Shown here: piece after piece, positions 37,049 through 47,494 of the stretch
Numbering within the stretch: position 1 is the stretch's first letter
Layout of the letters: every line of letters starts with the position of its first letter
The notes under the pieces: model-generated
Told to the model about the DNA's origin: nothing
What the model saw: only the letters and a program-made list of their open reading frames with translations
The model's database searches: none
Assembly: GCF_000812865.1 (NCBI RefSeq)
Contig: NZ_JSYL01000002.1
Span: 310,001 to 374,000, forward strand
DNA from: Kaistella jeonii
Lineage (GTDB): Bacteria; Bacteroidota; Bacteroidia; Flavobacteriales; Weeksellaceae
DNA length: 64,000 bases
Reading direction: 5' to 3'
Position numbers and translations under genes: made by a program

Positions 37049-40000
37049 GTGAATATCTACAAAAAGATCTTAAAATACACCGGAATTGTCATCGCATGTT
37101 TACTCGTGTTGGTGATCGCATTGGTTTTAAGTTTACAATTACCTGCTGTGCAAAGCTTTGCGAAAGGAAAACTGGTAAATTATCTTCAAGAAAAAATTCA
37201 TACAACAGTAACTCTCGATCGCGTTTACATCGATTTTCCGAACAGTTTAGTCATGGAAAACCTTTATTTGAAAGGTCAAAAAGTTGATACGCTCTTGTTT
37301 GCGCGAAAGTTAGATGTCGGTTTAAATATCCCAAAACTTCTCAATAACACTGCCGATATTACGTCCATCGATCTGGAAGGTATTAAAGCAAACGTAGTTC
37401 GAAATCCAAATGGATCTTTCAATTTTGATTACATTATCGATGCTTTCGCGACAAAAGACGAAGAAAAAACGCCTTCAAAACCTTTTATTATTTCTCTGGA
37501 TAAAATTAATTTGAAAGATATCGGGATCTCATTTATCGATCAGCAATCCCGAAATGATATTAATGTTTATTTCAAGTCTTTTGATACCCGTGTAAAAACT
37601 TTCGATGTTCAAAATAATTCTTACGCGGCAAACGACATCAATATGGACGGACTTCGCCTGAAACTGAAGCAGGATCTAATTGAGGAAGTCGCGACTAAAG
37701 TTGTTAAAAAAGTCGATTCTTTGAATAAACAAAAACCGATGAAATTAGGTTTGAATAAAATCAATCTTACCAATTTCAATATCGATTACGGCGACGATAA
37801 TTCAAAGACTTTTGCGAAAGTTATTTTTAAAGAACTCAGCACCAAAATCAACAAACTCGATTTAGAAAAGAGCGACTTTGGAGTTGACAATGTTTATTTA
37901 AAAGGAGCAGATATTAATGCAAAATTATTTTTGCCTTCAAAAAACGCCAATCCGAAACCTTCTGCAAACGGCAAATCTGCGACAGATAAATCGCTCGCGC
38001 TTCTACTGAAGACATTTATTTTCGATGACGTAAAAGTGGTTTACGACAATACTGCAATTGCTCCAACGAAAAGCGGAATCGATTTTAATCATTTGAATTT
38101 TTCAAAAATGGATCTGGAAGTCCGGAATTTTAAAATGAAAGACGGCACTTTTGCAGGAACTGTAAATTCAGCAGAAATCAAAGAAAGTCGCGGTTTAAAT
38201 ATCCAGAAATTCCAAACCGATTTTGTTTATGAAGACAAACAGGCTTATCTGAAAGATCTGTATTTGCAAACACCGAAAACTATTTTGCGTGATGAAGTGG
38301 TGTTGAATTATAATTCAATCGAGCAACTTTCAGCAAATCCGGGCGCGATCAAAATTTTAGCCAATATCAAAAATTCTAAAGTAGGATTCAGCGATATTTT
38401 AATGTTGGTTCCGTCTTTGCGAAACACGGCGCCTTTTAATAAATATCCAAATTCAACTTTAAATGTAAATACGAGATTAAAGGGAACTTTGAATGATTTA
38501 ACGATTCAAAATTTAGAAGTTTCGGGCCTGGATAAATTAATCGTAAATGCTTCCGGAACTATCAAAAATGCAATGGATCCGAAGAATTTATATTATGATT
38601 TGAATATTCGCGAATTATCATCTACTGCAAAAACGATCTTCAATTTAGTTCCAAAAAATACAATTCCAAGCAATATTTCTCTGCCTTCTTATTTTAAAAT
38701 TGCAGGAACTGCGAAAGGAACGACGCAAATTGTAAACGCTAATCTGAAACTCAATTCTACTTTAGGCAACGCTGCAGTTCGAGCTTCTGTCAATATGAAA
38801 CAGAAAGGTCAGGAAAAGTATGATGTTTTGGCAAATCTTCAGAATTTACAAATTGGAGCCATCATTCACAATAAGGATTTAGGTTCAATTACCGGACAAA
38901 TTTCTGTAAAAGGTCAAAGTTTCGATCCGAAAAAAGCGAATGCAGATATCAAAGGAGACATTACTTCGGTTTATTACAATGGTTACACCTACCGAAATAT
39001 GGCTTTGAACGGCAAAATTAACCAAGGTAATTATGTCATAAATCTAGATTCTAAAGATCCAAATGCCAATTTGAAAATATTAGCTTCCGGAAATTTCACC
39101 GATAAAAATCCGACCGTAAAAGTAAACGGACGAATCAATAAATTGGATCTAAACAAATTAGGTTTTTATAAGGATCAAATGATTCTTGCCGGAGATATCG
39201 ATGGTGATTTTTCCAGTCTAAATCTTGACGCACCAAATGGATATTTGAACTTAAAGAATTTTGCAATTTCTGATACGAAAGATGTTTTTCCTTTGCAGGA
39301 AGTCTATCTAAAAGCCGTTTCAACTTTAGACAGCAACCGAATCGAGCTGAAATCTCAAATTGCAGATGTCGATCTGAAGGGAAAATATAAATTGACGCAG
39401 ATTTTCGGCTCTTTGCAGCAAACCATTAATCAATATTATCAGTTTCAAAAACCTGGAACAAAAACGGTAAAAGTTGATGCTAAACAATATTTCACCTTTA
39501 ATGCAAAAGTAAAAGACGACAAATTACTACGAAAGTTCGTACCTGAACTCACGAGTTTTGAACCAATTACTTTTACCGGCAATTACGACGCAGATTCTAA
39601 AAAACTGGAAGTTAACGGACAAATTCCGGAAGTTACTTATGGAAAAAACATCATTAGAAACGGAACTTTAACCATTAATAATTTGAATGACGCCTTAGTT
39701 TATGACGTCAATCTGGGACAGTTTAATAATGAAAGTATTGCTTTAATGAAGGTTCGCGTAAATGGTGATGTAAAAAACAACCTCATCACTTACAACGCTT
39801 CCACGAAAGATGAAAAAGATGCGACGAAATTTTTGATCGCCGGAAATGTGGAAAAGATGGGTGATCTGACCAAAATCAAATTAAATCAGGATGGTTTAAA
39901 ATTAAATTATACCGATTGGCAAGTGACGCCCGACAATTTTATCCAATTAAGCAGTCGCGGAATTTTAGCTAATAATTTCGGAATTTCAAACGCAGGAAGT

Positions 40001-42049
40001 GAAATTCATGTTCAGTCAGAAAACAATACTCCAAACAGTCCGCTCAACATTACGCTGAAAGATTTTAAAATTGAAACGTTGACCGAATTGGTAAAAAAAG
40101 ATTCTCTTCTCGCAAAAGGGAACATTAATGGAACGGCACAACTTCGCGATTTGAAAAACAATATGACGTTCACTTCCGATTTAAATATTACCGATTTATT
40201 CTTTTATGGAAGTCCGGTCGGTAATTTAGATGTAAAAGCAAACAATCAAACTTCAGAATTAATTCGTGCGGACATCACACTTTCCGGCTTTAATAATGAT
40301 GTAAAATTAGCGGGAACGTACAACACGAAATCGAGCGGATTAGATATGAATTTGAATATGAACCAACTTCAAATGAAGACGGTTCAAGGATTTTCTATGA
40401 ATGCCATCGAAAATGCAGAAGGTTATCTTTCCGGAAATTTAAAAATCGGAGGAAATACAAAAGCACCGAATGTTTTAGGTGCCGTAAAATTTAATGACGT
40501 CGGTTTAGGAATTACACAGCTCGGAAGTAAATTCAAAAATATCAACGACGAAATTAAATTTACAAACCGTGGAATTGATTTCAATGCCTTTAAAATTAAA
40601 GACGAATCAGGGAACGCAATTGTTATTGATGGTTCCGTTCTGACCAAAACTTATAAAGATTTTGCCTTTAACTTAGATGTGAATGCAAAAAATTTCAAAG
40701 TTGTAGATTCTGAGAAAAACAACGACAGAATAATGTACGGCGTTTTGGCAGTTGACGCTGGATTAAGAATTCGCGGAGATTTAGATTTGCCAAAAGTTGA
40801 TGGGAATTTGTCTATAACCGATAAAACTGATTTTACTTTTGTTTTGCCCCAATCTTCGCCTGGTCTACAGGAAAGAGAAGGAATTGTAGAATTCATTGAT
40901 CAAGACCAAATCGCTTTGCAGAAAACTATAAATGCAGATTCTCTGACGAACCAAAGCCAAATTAAAGGCATGGACGTCAATGTAAATATCGATGTGAATA
41001 AGGAAGCCAAAATTTCTTTAATTATCGATAAAGCAAACGGTGATTTTGTAAAACTTCAAGGAGAAGCACAATTAACAGGCGGAATTGATCCTTCGGGAAA
41101 AACAACTTTGGTCGGCGTTTATCAGGTGGAACAAGGAGCGTATGAAATGTCGGTGAGTTTACTGAAAAGAAAATTTGAGATCCAAAAGGGAAGTACGATT
41201 ACCTGGACTGGAGAACCGATGACGGCAAATCTTGACATCACGGCAATTTATAAAACCGACGCTGCACCACTCGATTTACTGCAACAACAATTAACGGGAG
41301 TTTCCGGCGCAGAGTTGAATCAATATAAACAGAGAATTCCTTTCAATACTTTATTGATCATGAAAGGTGAACTGATGAAACCAATTATCACTTTCGATAT
41401 TACGACTGCTGAAGAAAACAATTCAGTTTCAGCAACGGTTTTAGACAATACGAAAGCCAAACTGGATCAGCTGCGACGAGAAGAATCTGAAATGAACAAA
41501 CAAGTTTTTGCTTTGTTATTGCTGAACAGATTTATCGGGGAAAATCCTTTCCAAAGTGAAACAGGTTTATCCGCTTCAACACTGGCAAAACAAAGTGTGA
41601 GTCGAATTTTATCGGAACAGCTGAATAATTTAGCGAAAGATTTAATTGGCGGTGTAGAACTGAATTTTGATCTAAATTCTACAGAAGATTATTCAACCGG
41701 AAGTAAAAACGAAAGGACAGATCTCAATGTCGGTTTGTCTAAAAGATTATTTGATGACCGATTGAAAGTAACCGTTGGAAATAATTTCGCACTCGAAGGT
41801 GATGCACGACAAAATGAACAGATGACGAATATTGCAGGCGATATCACTTTGGATTACAGCTTGTCGAAAGATGGAAGATATATGTTGAGAGCCTATCGTA
41901 AAAATGATTATCAAGTGGCTTTACAAGGACAGATCATCGAAACTGGCGTCGGATTTATCATCACTTTAGATTACGATAAATTCCGGGAAATATTTGAAAG
42001 AGCCAAGAAAAATAAAGAATTTAGAAAACAAAATACGTCTTCAAAATAA
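37049..42049 (+). CDS. tamB: TamB-like translocation and assembly protein (AsmA/DUF490)
   Basis: A 1666-residue protein with an N-terminal membrane anchor (IVIACLLVLVIALVLSL), a very long repetitive beta-rich middle typical of bridge-like lipid-transfer AsmA proteins (many short strands with D-x-N-L-x-G patterns), and a C-terminal DUF490/TamB domain with GDFVKLQGEAQLTGGIDPSG, GAYEMSVSLLKRKFEIQKGS and LNNLAKDLIGG. It likely spans the periplasm, moving phospholipids or assisting barrel assembly together with the TamL gene that follows. Start is GTG 37049; no ATG is suitably placed. The stop overlaps the tamL start by one base. Confidence 0.93.
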   Translation: MNIYKKILKYTGIVIACLLVLVIALVLSLQLPAVQSFAKGKLVNYLQEKIHTTVTLDRVYIDFPNSLVMENLYLKGQKVDTLLFARKLDVGLNIPKLLNNTADITSIDLEGIKANVVRNPNGSFNFDYIIDAFATKDEEKTPSKPFIISLDKINLKDIGISFIDQQSRNDINVYFKSFDTRVKTFDVQNNSYAANDINMDGLRLKLKQDLIEEVATKVVKKVDSLNKQKPMKLGLNKINLTNFNIDYGDDNSKTFAKVIFKELSTKINKLDLEKSDFGVDNVYLKGADINAKLFLPSKNANPKPSANGKSATDKSLALLLKTFIFDDVKVVYDNTAIAPTKSGIDFNHLNFSKMDLEVRNFKMKDGTFAGTVNSAEIKESRGLNIQKFQTDFVYEDKQAYLKDLYLQTPKTILRDEVVLNYNSIEQLSANPGAIKILANIKNSKVGFSDILMLVPSLRNTAPFNKYPNSTLNVNTRLKGTLNDLTIQNLEVSGLDKLIVNASGTIKNAMDPKNLYYDLNIRELSSTAKTIFNLVPKNTIPSNISLPSYFKIAGTAKGTTQIVNANLKLNSTLGNAAVRASVNMKQKGQEKYDVLANLQNLQIGAIIHNKDLGSITGQISVKGQSFDPKKANADIKGDITSVYYNGYTYRNMALNGKINQGNYVINLDSKDPNANLKILASGNFTDKNPTVKVNGRINKLDLNKLGFYKDQMILAGDIDGDFSSLNLDAPNGYLNLKNFAISDTKDVFPLQEVYLKAVSTLDSNRIELKSQIADVDLKGKYKLTQIFGSLQQTINQYYQFQKPGTKTVKVDAKQYFTFNAKVKDDKLLRKFVPELTSFEPITFTGNYDADSKKLEVNGQIPEVTYGKNIIRNGTLTINNLNDALVYDVNLGQFNNESIALMKVRVNGDVKNNLITYNASTKDEKDATKFLIAGNVEKMGDLTKIKLNQDGLKLNYTDWQVTPDNFIQLSSRGILANNFGISNAGSEIHVQSENNTPNSPLNITLKDFKIETLTELVKKDSLLAKGNINGTAQLRDLKNNMTFTSDLNITDLFFYGSPVGNLDVKANNQTSELIRADITLSGFNNDVKLAGTYNTKSSGLDMNLNMNQLQMKTVQGFSMNAIENAEGYLSGNLKIGGNTKAPNVLGAVKFNDVGLGITQLGSKFKNINDEIKFTNRGIDFNAFKIKDESGNAIVIDGSVLTKTYKDFAFNLDVNAKNFKVVDSEKNNDRIMYGVLAVDAGLRIRGDLDLPKVDGNLSITDKTDFTFVLPQSSPGLQEREGIVEFIDQDQIALQKTINADSLTNQSQIKGMDVNVNIDVNKEAKISLIIDKANGDFVKLQGEAQLTGGIDPSGKTTLVGVYQVEQGAYEMSVSLLKRKFEIQKGSTITWTGEPMTANLDITAIYKTDAAPLDLLQQQLTGVSGAELNQYKQRIPFNTLLIMKGELMKPIITFDITTAEENNSVSATVLDNTKAKLDQLRREESEMNKQVFALLLLNRFIGENPFQSETGLSASTLAKQSVSRILSEQLNNLAKDLIGGVELNFDLNSTEDYSTGSKNERTDLNVGLSKRLFDDRLKVTVGNNFALEGDARQNEQMTNIAGDITLDYSLSKDGRYMLRAYRKNDYQVALQGQIIETGVGFIITLDYDKFREIFERAKKNKEFRKQNTSSK

Positions 42050-44403
42050 TGATAAAATTGAAAACATCCTATTATAAAATATTTGCGGCATTTTCATTAA
42101 TGTTGATCATCTCCTCGTGTTGCAATACCAAATTTTTGCAGGAAGGACAAATGTTATACACCGGCGCAAAAATTACCATTAAAAATGATACGCTCAAAAA
42201 GAAAGAAAAATCGAATTTAAAAGAAGCGCTTCAAGATCAGTTGAGACCGAAACCAAATTCTTCTTTCTTAGGTTTAAGACCTCGACTTTACATTTATAAT
42301 ATAACGAAAGAACCAAAAAAACAAAAAGGAATTCGGTACTGGCTCAAATATAAAATTGGGGAGAAACCGGTTTTGTTAGGCGATGTTGATCGGGAATTCA
42401 ATAAAAAAATTATTGTTAACTATTCGGAGAATAAAGGTTTCTTTAATGCTAAAGCTTCTTCAGACACCATTTCTAAAAACAGAAAAGCTTCCGTTCTATA
42501 TACTGTAAAACCTGGAGCGAGATATTTGATCAGCAAAGTTAATTTTCCTGAAGATTCAACGGTGATCAATTCTGAAATTCAAAATATTAAAGACAAGACC
42601 TTCTTGAAAGCTGGGAATCCTTTTGATCTGGATGTCATTAAAGCAGAAAGAGAACGAATTAATGAACATTTGAAAAACCGAGGATTTTACTATTTCAGTC
42701 CGGATAATATTATTGTTCAGGCCGATTCTACCGTGCAGAAAGAACCTAAAGTTGAGCTTTTTGTAAAACTGAAAAAAAATACGCCGCAAATTTCAAAGGA
42801 ACAATTTACCATTGATAAGACCATTGTTTTTGCAGATTACAATATCGCAGATCTGAAACTGGGAAAATATGGCATTCCTTATAACACAGATTCTGTAAAA
42901 GTTTACAATAACCTCTATATCATTGATCCACAAAATAAATTTAAGCCGAAAATTTTCGACCGAACGCTTTATTTTGAAAAAGGTGATTTATACAATCGAA
43001 CAGATCATAATTTATCGTTGAACCGATTGATCAGTTTGGGTGTTTTTAAATTTGTAAAAAATGAATTTATTGTTTCAGATTCTTTGAACCATAAATTTGA
43101 TGCCTATTATTTATTGACACCGCGACCATTTCAATCATTACGCCTGGAGACTTTAGGGAAAACAAATTCCGCCAATTATACGGGTGGCGAAATAAACCTG
43201 AACTGGACGAACCGAAATTTCTTCCGAGGTGCTGAGCAAATAAAAGGTGCCATTTATGGTGCGTTTGATGTGCAGGTTGGTGGTCCGAAAGATGCGAACA
43301 ACATCATTAGATTTGGTGCAAATGCCCAACTTTCTATTCCGAGAATTGTGGCGCCGTTTAAATTTCATTCTTCCAGTGCTTATGTTCCGCGAACGAATTT
43401 CAATATTGGTTATGAATTTTTGAGTCGCACCGCATTGTACACTTTACATAATTTCAATACTTCTTTCGGATATCTCTGGAAAGAAAATGAAAGAAAAGAA
43501 CATGATCTAAAAGTTTTGGATGTGACTTTGGTTGCGCCTCAAAATGTAACTGATAAGTATTTGCTCCAAATAAAAGGTGATGATTCTGACCCCAACAATA
43601 TAATTCCGCCAAATCCGTCTCTGCAAAGAGTTGTAGATAAGCAGTTAATTTTTGGCCCAGCTTACAGTTTCACTTATACGAATACCATGCTTCCAAAGAA
43701 AAACACCTTCTATTATAAAGGAAGCGTAGATATCGCAGGAACAATCGCAGGTTTAGTAAGTGGCGCAGATGCAAAAGCCGGTAAGCAAAAAGAATTTTTC
43801 AATATTCCGTTTAGTCAGTATGCTAAAATGGAACATGATTTCAGATATTACAGAAAGGTAAATTCTAAAAGTTCGATTGCAACAAGAGCAATTGTGGGGA
43901 TTGGTTTCCCTTACGGAAATTCCGTTTATATGCCTTATACAAAACAGTTTTATGTGGGCGGAAGCAATAGTATCCGAGCTTTCCGTGCGAGAACTTTAGG
44001 TCCCGGAAGTTATGACCCAAGAAAACAAAATGCTACTTTTTTCTTCGATCAATCAGGAGATATTAAGTTAGAATTCAACGCAGAATACCGAGCCAATATT
44101 TACAAATTTTTGAATGTTGCAGCCTTTGCAGATGCCGGGAATGTATGGCTCGTCAATGAAGACCCAACAAGACCAGGCGGAAAATTCTCTAAAGATTTTG
44201 CAAAAGAAATCGCTGTTGGCGCCGGCGTTGGAGTACGGTTAGATTTTTCCATCCTTATACTAAGGTTAGATTTAGCAATCCCTCTAAGAATACCTTATTA
44301 TGAAGAGGGAAAAAGATGGACTTTTGATCAAATAAATTTTGGAAGTGGCGCGTGGAGAAAAGACAATCTGATCCTAAACATCGCAATTGGTTATCCCTTT
44401 TAA
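42049..44403 (+). CDS. TamL: lipoprotein Omp85/TamA homologue
   Basis: A 784-residue Omp85-family barrel. The lipobox ISSCC at about residues 21-25 gives a lipidated N-terminus, the distinguishing mark of TamL over TamA. POTRA-like repeats occupy residues 30-400; a 16-strand barrel follows, with the family QFYVGGSNSIRAFRARTLGPG substrate-loop motif and EFNAEYRANIYKFLN. It would partner the TamB product, whose gene overlaps by one base. A BamA role is less likely because of the lipidation and partner gene. Confidence 0.92.
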   Translation: MIKLKTSYYKIFAAFSLMLIISSCCNTKFLQEGQMLYTGAKITIKNDTLKKKEKSNLKEALQDQLRPKPNSSFLGLRPRLYIYNITKEPKKQKGIRYWLKYKIGEKPVLLGDVDREFNKKIIVNYSENKGFFNAKASSDTISKNRKASVLYTVKPGARYLISKVNFPEDSTVINSEIQNIKDKTFLKAGNPFDLDVIKAERERINEHLKNRGFYYFSPDNIIVQADSTVQKEPKVELFVKLKKNTPQISKEQFTIDKTIVFADYNIADLKLGKYGIPYNTDSVKVYNNLYIIDPQNKFKPKIFDRTLYFEKGDLYNRTDHNLSLNRLISLGVFKFVKNEFIVSDSLNHKFDAYYLLTPRPFQSLRLETLGKTNSANYTGGEINLNWTNRNFFRGAEQIKGAIYGAFDVQVGGPKDANNIIRFGANAQLSIPRIVAPFKFHSSSAYVPRTNFNIGYEFLSRTALYTLHNFNTSFGYLWKENERKEHDLKVLDVTLVAPQNVTDKYLLQIKGDDSDPNNIIPPNPSLQRVVDKQLIFGPAYSFTYTNTMLPKKNTFYYKGSVDIAGTIAGLVSGADAKAGKQKEFFNIPFSQYAKMEHDFRYYRKVNSKSSIATRAIVGIGFPYGNSVYMPYTKQFYVGGSNSIRAFRARTLGPGSYDPRKQNATFFFDQSGDIKLEFNAEYRANIYKFLNVAAFADAGNVWLVNEDPTRPGGKFSKDFAKEIAVGAGVGVRLDFSILILRLDLAIPLRIPYYEEGKRWTFDQINFGSGAWRKDNLILNIAIGYPF

Positions 44404-44420
44404 TTAAAAAACGATTATTC

Positions 44421-45359
44421 ATGAAGAAATTAAAATTTTTCTGGGGAACTTTGAAAGAAACTTTTACGGAGTGGAACAACTCTTCTGCGACGAAAGATTC
44501 TGCGAGTTTAGCCTATTATGCGATATTTTCGATCCCGGGATTATTAATAATTATCATTTGGATTGCAGGAAATTTTTTCGGACAGGAAGCAATTCAGGGA
44601 CAAATCAGCAGTCAGATTAATTCGATGATGGGGGAAGACGCAGCAAAAAGTATTGAAGATATTATAGCAGGAGCACTCGTCGACAAACACAATATATTCA
44701 TGAAAACGGTGGGCGTTTTTGCTCTAGTATTTGGGGCAACTACCGTATTTTTTCAACTTCAGAAAGCTTTGAACGATATTTGGGACGTTGAATCTGCGCC
44801 AAAAAAAGCAGTGATCAAATTCCTGCTGGATCGCGCAAACTCACTCGGAATGATCTTAGTTATCGGTTTTTTATTAATGATTACCATGATACTTTCTTCC
44901 GCCATCAGTTTATTAAACAACTATATCACTTCAAGATTGGGTTTAGAAACTTATGTATTAATGGAAGTCGTGAATTTCTCTGTCGGATTTGTTTTAGTCG
45001 TACTGGTTTTTGCCTTTATGTTTAAAGTACTCCCCGACGCGGAGATTTCCTGGAAAGCCGTCTGGTCCGGCGCACTTCTTACTGCCATCCTTTTTACGAT
45101 CGGTAAATTTTTATTGAGTCTTTATTTTTCAGAATTAAAACCTACTTCCGCTTTCGGAACTGCAGGAACCATCGTTTTAATTATGATCTGGATCAACTAT
45201 TCCTGTATGCTTATTTTCTTCGGTGCCGAATTCACAAAGATCTATTCTCAACAGAAAGGTTACAAAATAGTTCCATCCCGACATGCAAAATGGAGTGCTA
45301 AAAAGCTTTACGAAGACTCATTGGTTAATAAAGAAGCAGTTCCGGAAAATAATTCGTAA
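44421..45359 (+). CDS. YihY/virulence factor BrkB family membrane protein
   Basis: A 312-residue inner-membrane protein with six helices. Family marks: ATKDSASLAYYAIFSIPGLLIIII at the N-terminus, GATTVFFQLQKALNDIWDVE, ISWKAVWSGALLTAILFTIGK, and TSAFGTAGTIVLIMIWINYS. ATG 44421 is the natural start; an upstream in-frame start overlapping tamL lacks homology. Proposed roles include envelope lipid or ion transport; the cluster with TamB/TamL fits an envelope-lipid role. Confidence 0.92.
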   Translation: MKKLKFFWGTLKETFTEWNNSSATKDSASLAYYAIFSIPGLLIIIIWIAGNFFGQEAIQGQISSQINSMMGEDAAKSIEDIIAGALVDKHNIFMKTVGVFALVFGATTVFFQLQKALNDIWDVESAPKKAVIKFLLDRANSLGMILVIGFLLMITMILSSAISLLNNYITSRLGLETYVLMEVVNFSVGFVLVVLVFAFMFKVLPDAEISWKAVWSGALLTAILFTIGKFLLSLYFSELKPTSAFGTAGTIVLIMIWINYSCMLIFFGAEFTKIYSQQKGYKIVPSRHAKWSAKKLYEDSLVNKEAVPENNS

Positions 45360-45439
45360 CCGCTACTTTAAAAATATTTATAAAACTCCTGAACTTTTTC
45401 AGGAGGTTTAAATTTTGTGTAAACCCCACTACGACGGGT

Positions 45440-45628
45440 CAAATTTCACTTCAAAGAGCCCACTAAGTAAATCACAGACCTCACTAAGTTCTTCACTGCG
45501 CTCACTAAGTATTTCGCTGAGCATTCTAAGCTCTTCAACATGCATTCAAAATATTTCAAAAAGCCTTCTAAGTTCTTCAAAAGCTCATCATAGTAATTCA
45601 CTATCTGGGAAAAGTTCTTCTATTGGAA
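45440..45628. repeat. Degenerate 21-bp tandem repeat
   Basis: About nine adjoining units of exactly 21 bp, consensus close to CACTAAGTTCTTCACTGAGCT (examples: units at 45461, 45482, 45503, 45524, 45545, 45566, 45587, 45608). Read on the minus strand, the 7-codon unit gives EELSE-like heptads with Leu at a/d positions; an open stretch 45545-45429 (minus) gives ...EELRMLSEILSERSEEL..., but stops at both ends and within other units break it. On the plus strand it reads as serine-rich frame without homology. Probably the remains of a coiled-coil coding repeat, or a non-coding microsatellite; I list it as a repeat only. Confidence 0.65.
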
Positions 45629-45819
45629 TTCGTACTAAATCTGAGTTTGAAATAAAGAATATTGGTGAGACTTCTCTACTTCTCTCCGAGAAAATTTCTA
45701 AAAAATTTTACAAGTTTGCTTAAGTTTCCACTAAAATTCAAATTTCTGGAAAGAAGATTATAATTCTTGCTAAAATTTCTAAAAGCATTTTCCCATTTAT
45801 AAAACTGAAATTTTTTAAA

Positions 45820-45841
45820 ATATACCCAATTCTGGGTATAT
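45820..45841. promoter_or_regulatory. Perfect inverted repeat, candidate operator
   Basis: ATATACCCA-ATTC-TGGGTATAT, 9-bp arms and 4-nt spacer with no mismatches. It lies 111 bp upstream of the SUMF1-like gene and about 20 bp before a TACCTTTG (45861-45868) that matches TAnnTTTG. Position and symmetry suggest a dimeric regulator site; there is no T-run, so a terminator is unlikely. Confidence 0.5.
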
Positions 45842-45952
45842 CAATTTTTTACAGGTCGTATACCTTTGGTTTACATCAAACAAAAAGATTTAGATTGTAA
45901 GTATCGATCAAAAATCTTTAAAATAATTAATAACTATTAAATACTTAAAAAA

Positions 45953-47425
45953 ATGATCACGAAAAACTACTTTAAGAAAATTGCAATCGCTGTAATGGGA
46001 CTATTTGCTATTAGTACGCAGGCAAACAATGTGCAAATTACGGGGACGTCAGTTGACACTGCTACAGGTAAAATTACCTTCAACATCAAATGGGACAATA
46101 GTTGGAAAACAACGATCGCACCTGCAAACTTCGATGCAGTTTGGGTATTTGTAAAATATCAGGACTGTGCAGACAAATTATGGAAACACGCAGATCTTAG
46201 TGCATCTTCCGGAGATCACACCACTGCAACCCTATTAAAAATAGATGCGGTAACCGATGGCAAAGGCGTTTTTGTTCATAGAAATGCAAATGGCGGTGGA
46301 AACATTGGTTCTACTTCTGTAACATTAAAAATGAACATTGCAGCGGCTAACTATGAAAATTATAATTTTAAAGTAATGGGAATCGAAATGGTAAATGTGC
46401 CACAGGTTTCTTCATTCTTTATTGGCGACGGCGGCGCTGCGAGTGCTTTCACAAAATATGAAATTACCGGAAATGGCTCTATAAGTTCTGCGGCAATCGG
46501 AACGGGAAATTCTGCGCCCTCTGCTTTTCCAAAAGGTTACAGTTCTTTCTACAGTATGAAATATGAAGTTTCACAAGAACAATACGTAGAATTCTTAAAT
46601 ACACTTACATATGGACAACAAGCGAGAAGATCAATTGCTAGTCCAGATGCGGCGATGGCAACTTACGCCTTTGATAATAGTGTAAGAAATGGAATTAAAA
46701 TAAAAGTACCCGGAAGTAATGCAGCAGTTCCCGCAGTTTATGGATGTGACTTTACTGAAGGTGATTTTGATGATTTAAATGACGGACAAAATATCGCTAT
46801 GGATTATTTAAGTTATGCAGATGCAACAGCTTATTTAGATTGGGCTGCTTTACGACCGATGAGTGAAATTGAGTATGAAAAAATTTGCCGTGGTCCTCTA
46901 GCACCAGTTTTAAAAGAATATGCGTGGGGAACAATTGATTTAAACGTAATAACTGCCGTAAATGTATTAAGTGGCGGACAGGCGAACGAAGGCTATAACA
47001 CAGTTGCAAATGGAACCGCTAATTATGGAGACAATTCTCAATATTCTAATTTAAATATTGGTGCTCCAGTAAAAGTTGGCTTTACTGCAACAAATGCTTC
47101 CGGACGTTTATCGGCATCCGCTGCTTACTACGGTGCGATGGAAATGAGTGGAAATGTAGGTGAGTTTGCAGTTGCAGCAAAAACTTCTGGTGGAAGTACT
47201 TACACCGGTGTTTTAGGTGATGGCGAATTATCTACAAATGCAGCAACAGATGGAGATTCCAATCAATTAAATTGGCCAGACAATACAGGTGTTCTTGTAA
47301 GAGGCGGTCATTTTTTTACACCTGGATATTATGAAAATAACAGCGTTCGTTTAATGATTTCTGACAGGGGAGAAACTGCACTTGCAACTAGAAGTCCAGC
47401 TTACGGTGCAAGAGGAGTAAGATAA
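45953..47425 (+). CDS. SUMF1-fold (formylglycine-generating enzyme-like) protein, catalytic Cys absent
   Basis: A 490-residue secreted protein (signal peptide ending STQA). Residues 25-155 are a beta-rich domain, and from about 190 a SUMF1/FGE-type C-lectin fold: FYSMKYEVSQEQYVEFLN, LRPMSEIEYEKICRGP, GAMEMSGNVGEFA, VLVRGGHFF and VRLMISDRG ending GARGVR. In true FGE the GNVWEWC region and the loop after it supply catalytic cysteines; here it is GNVGEFAVA and no Cys is found, so sulfatase activation is improbable. A structural, ligand-binding or GldJ-like role is likelier. The T9SS cargo protein gene follows 69 bp downstream. Confidence 0.82.
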   Translation: MITKNYFKKIAIAVMGLFAISTQANNVQITGTSVDTATGKITFNIKWDNSWKTTIAPANFDAVWVFVKYQDCADKLWKHADLSASSGDHTTATLLKIDAVTDGKGVFVHRNANGGGNIGSTSVTLKMNIAAANYENYNFKVMGIEMVNVPQVSSFFIGDGGAASAFTKYEITGNGSISSAAIGTGNSAPSAFPKGYSSFYSMKYEVSQEQYVEFLNTLTYGQQARRSIASPDAAMATYAFDNSVRNGIKIKVPGSNAAVPAVYGCDFTEGDFDDLNDGQNIAMDYLSYADATAYLDWAALRPMSEIEYEKICRGPLAPVLKEYAWGTIDLNVITAVNVLSGGQANEGYNTVANGTANYGDNSQYSNLNIGAPVKVGFTATNASGRLSASAAYYGAMEMSGNVGEFAVAAKTSGGSTYTGVLGDGELSTNAATDGDSNQLNWPDNTGVLVRGGHFFTPGYYENNSVRLMISDRGETALATRSPAYGARGVR

Positions 47426-47494
47426 TCTATTCTAATTTGAAACGAAAGGCAACTTTCAACAAAAATTATTTTAACAATTAAATCAAATTAGAAG

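Noticed and set aside
45415..45723. 102-codon plus-strand serine-rich frame over the 21-bp repeat
   Set aside because: Composition is dominated by Ser/Leu/Lys, there is no ribosome site or homology, and the open frame follows from the repeat period being a multiple of three. Reported as a repeat only.
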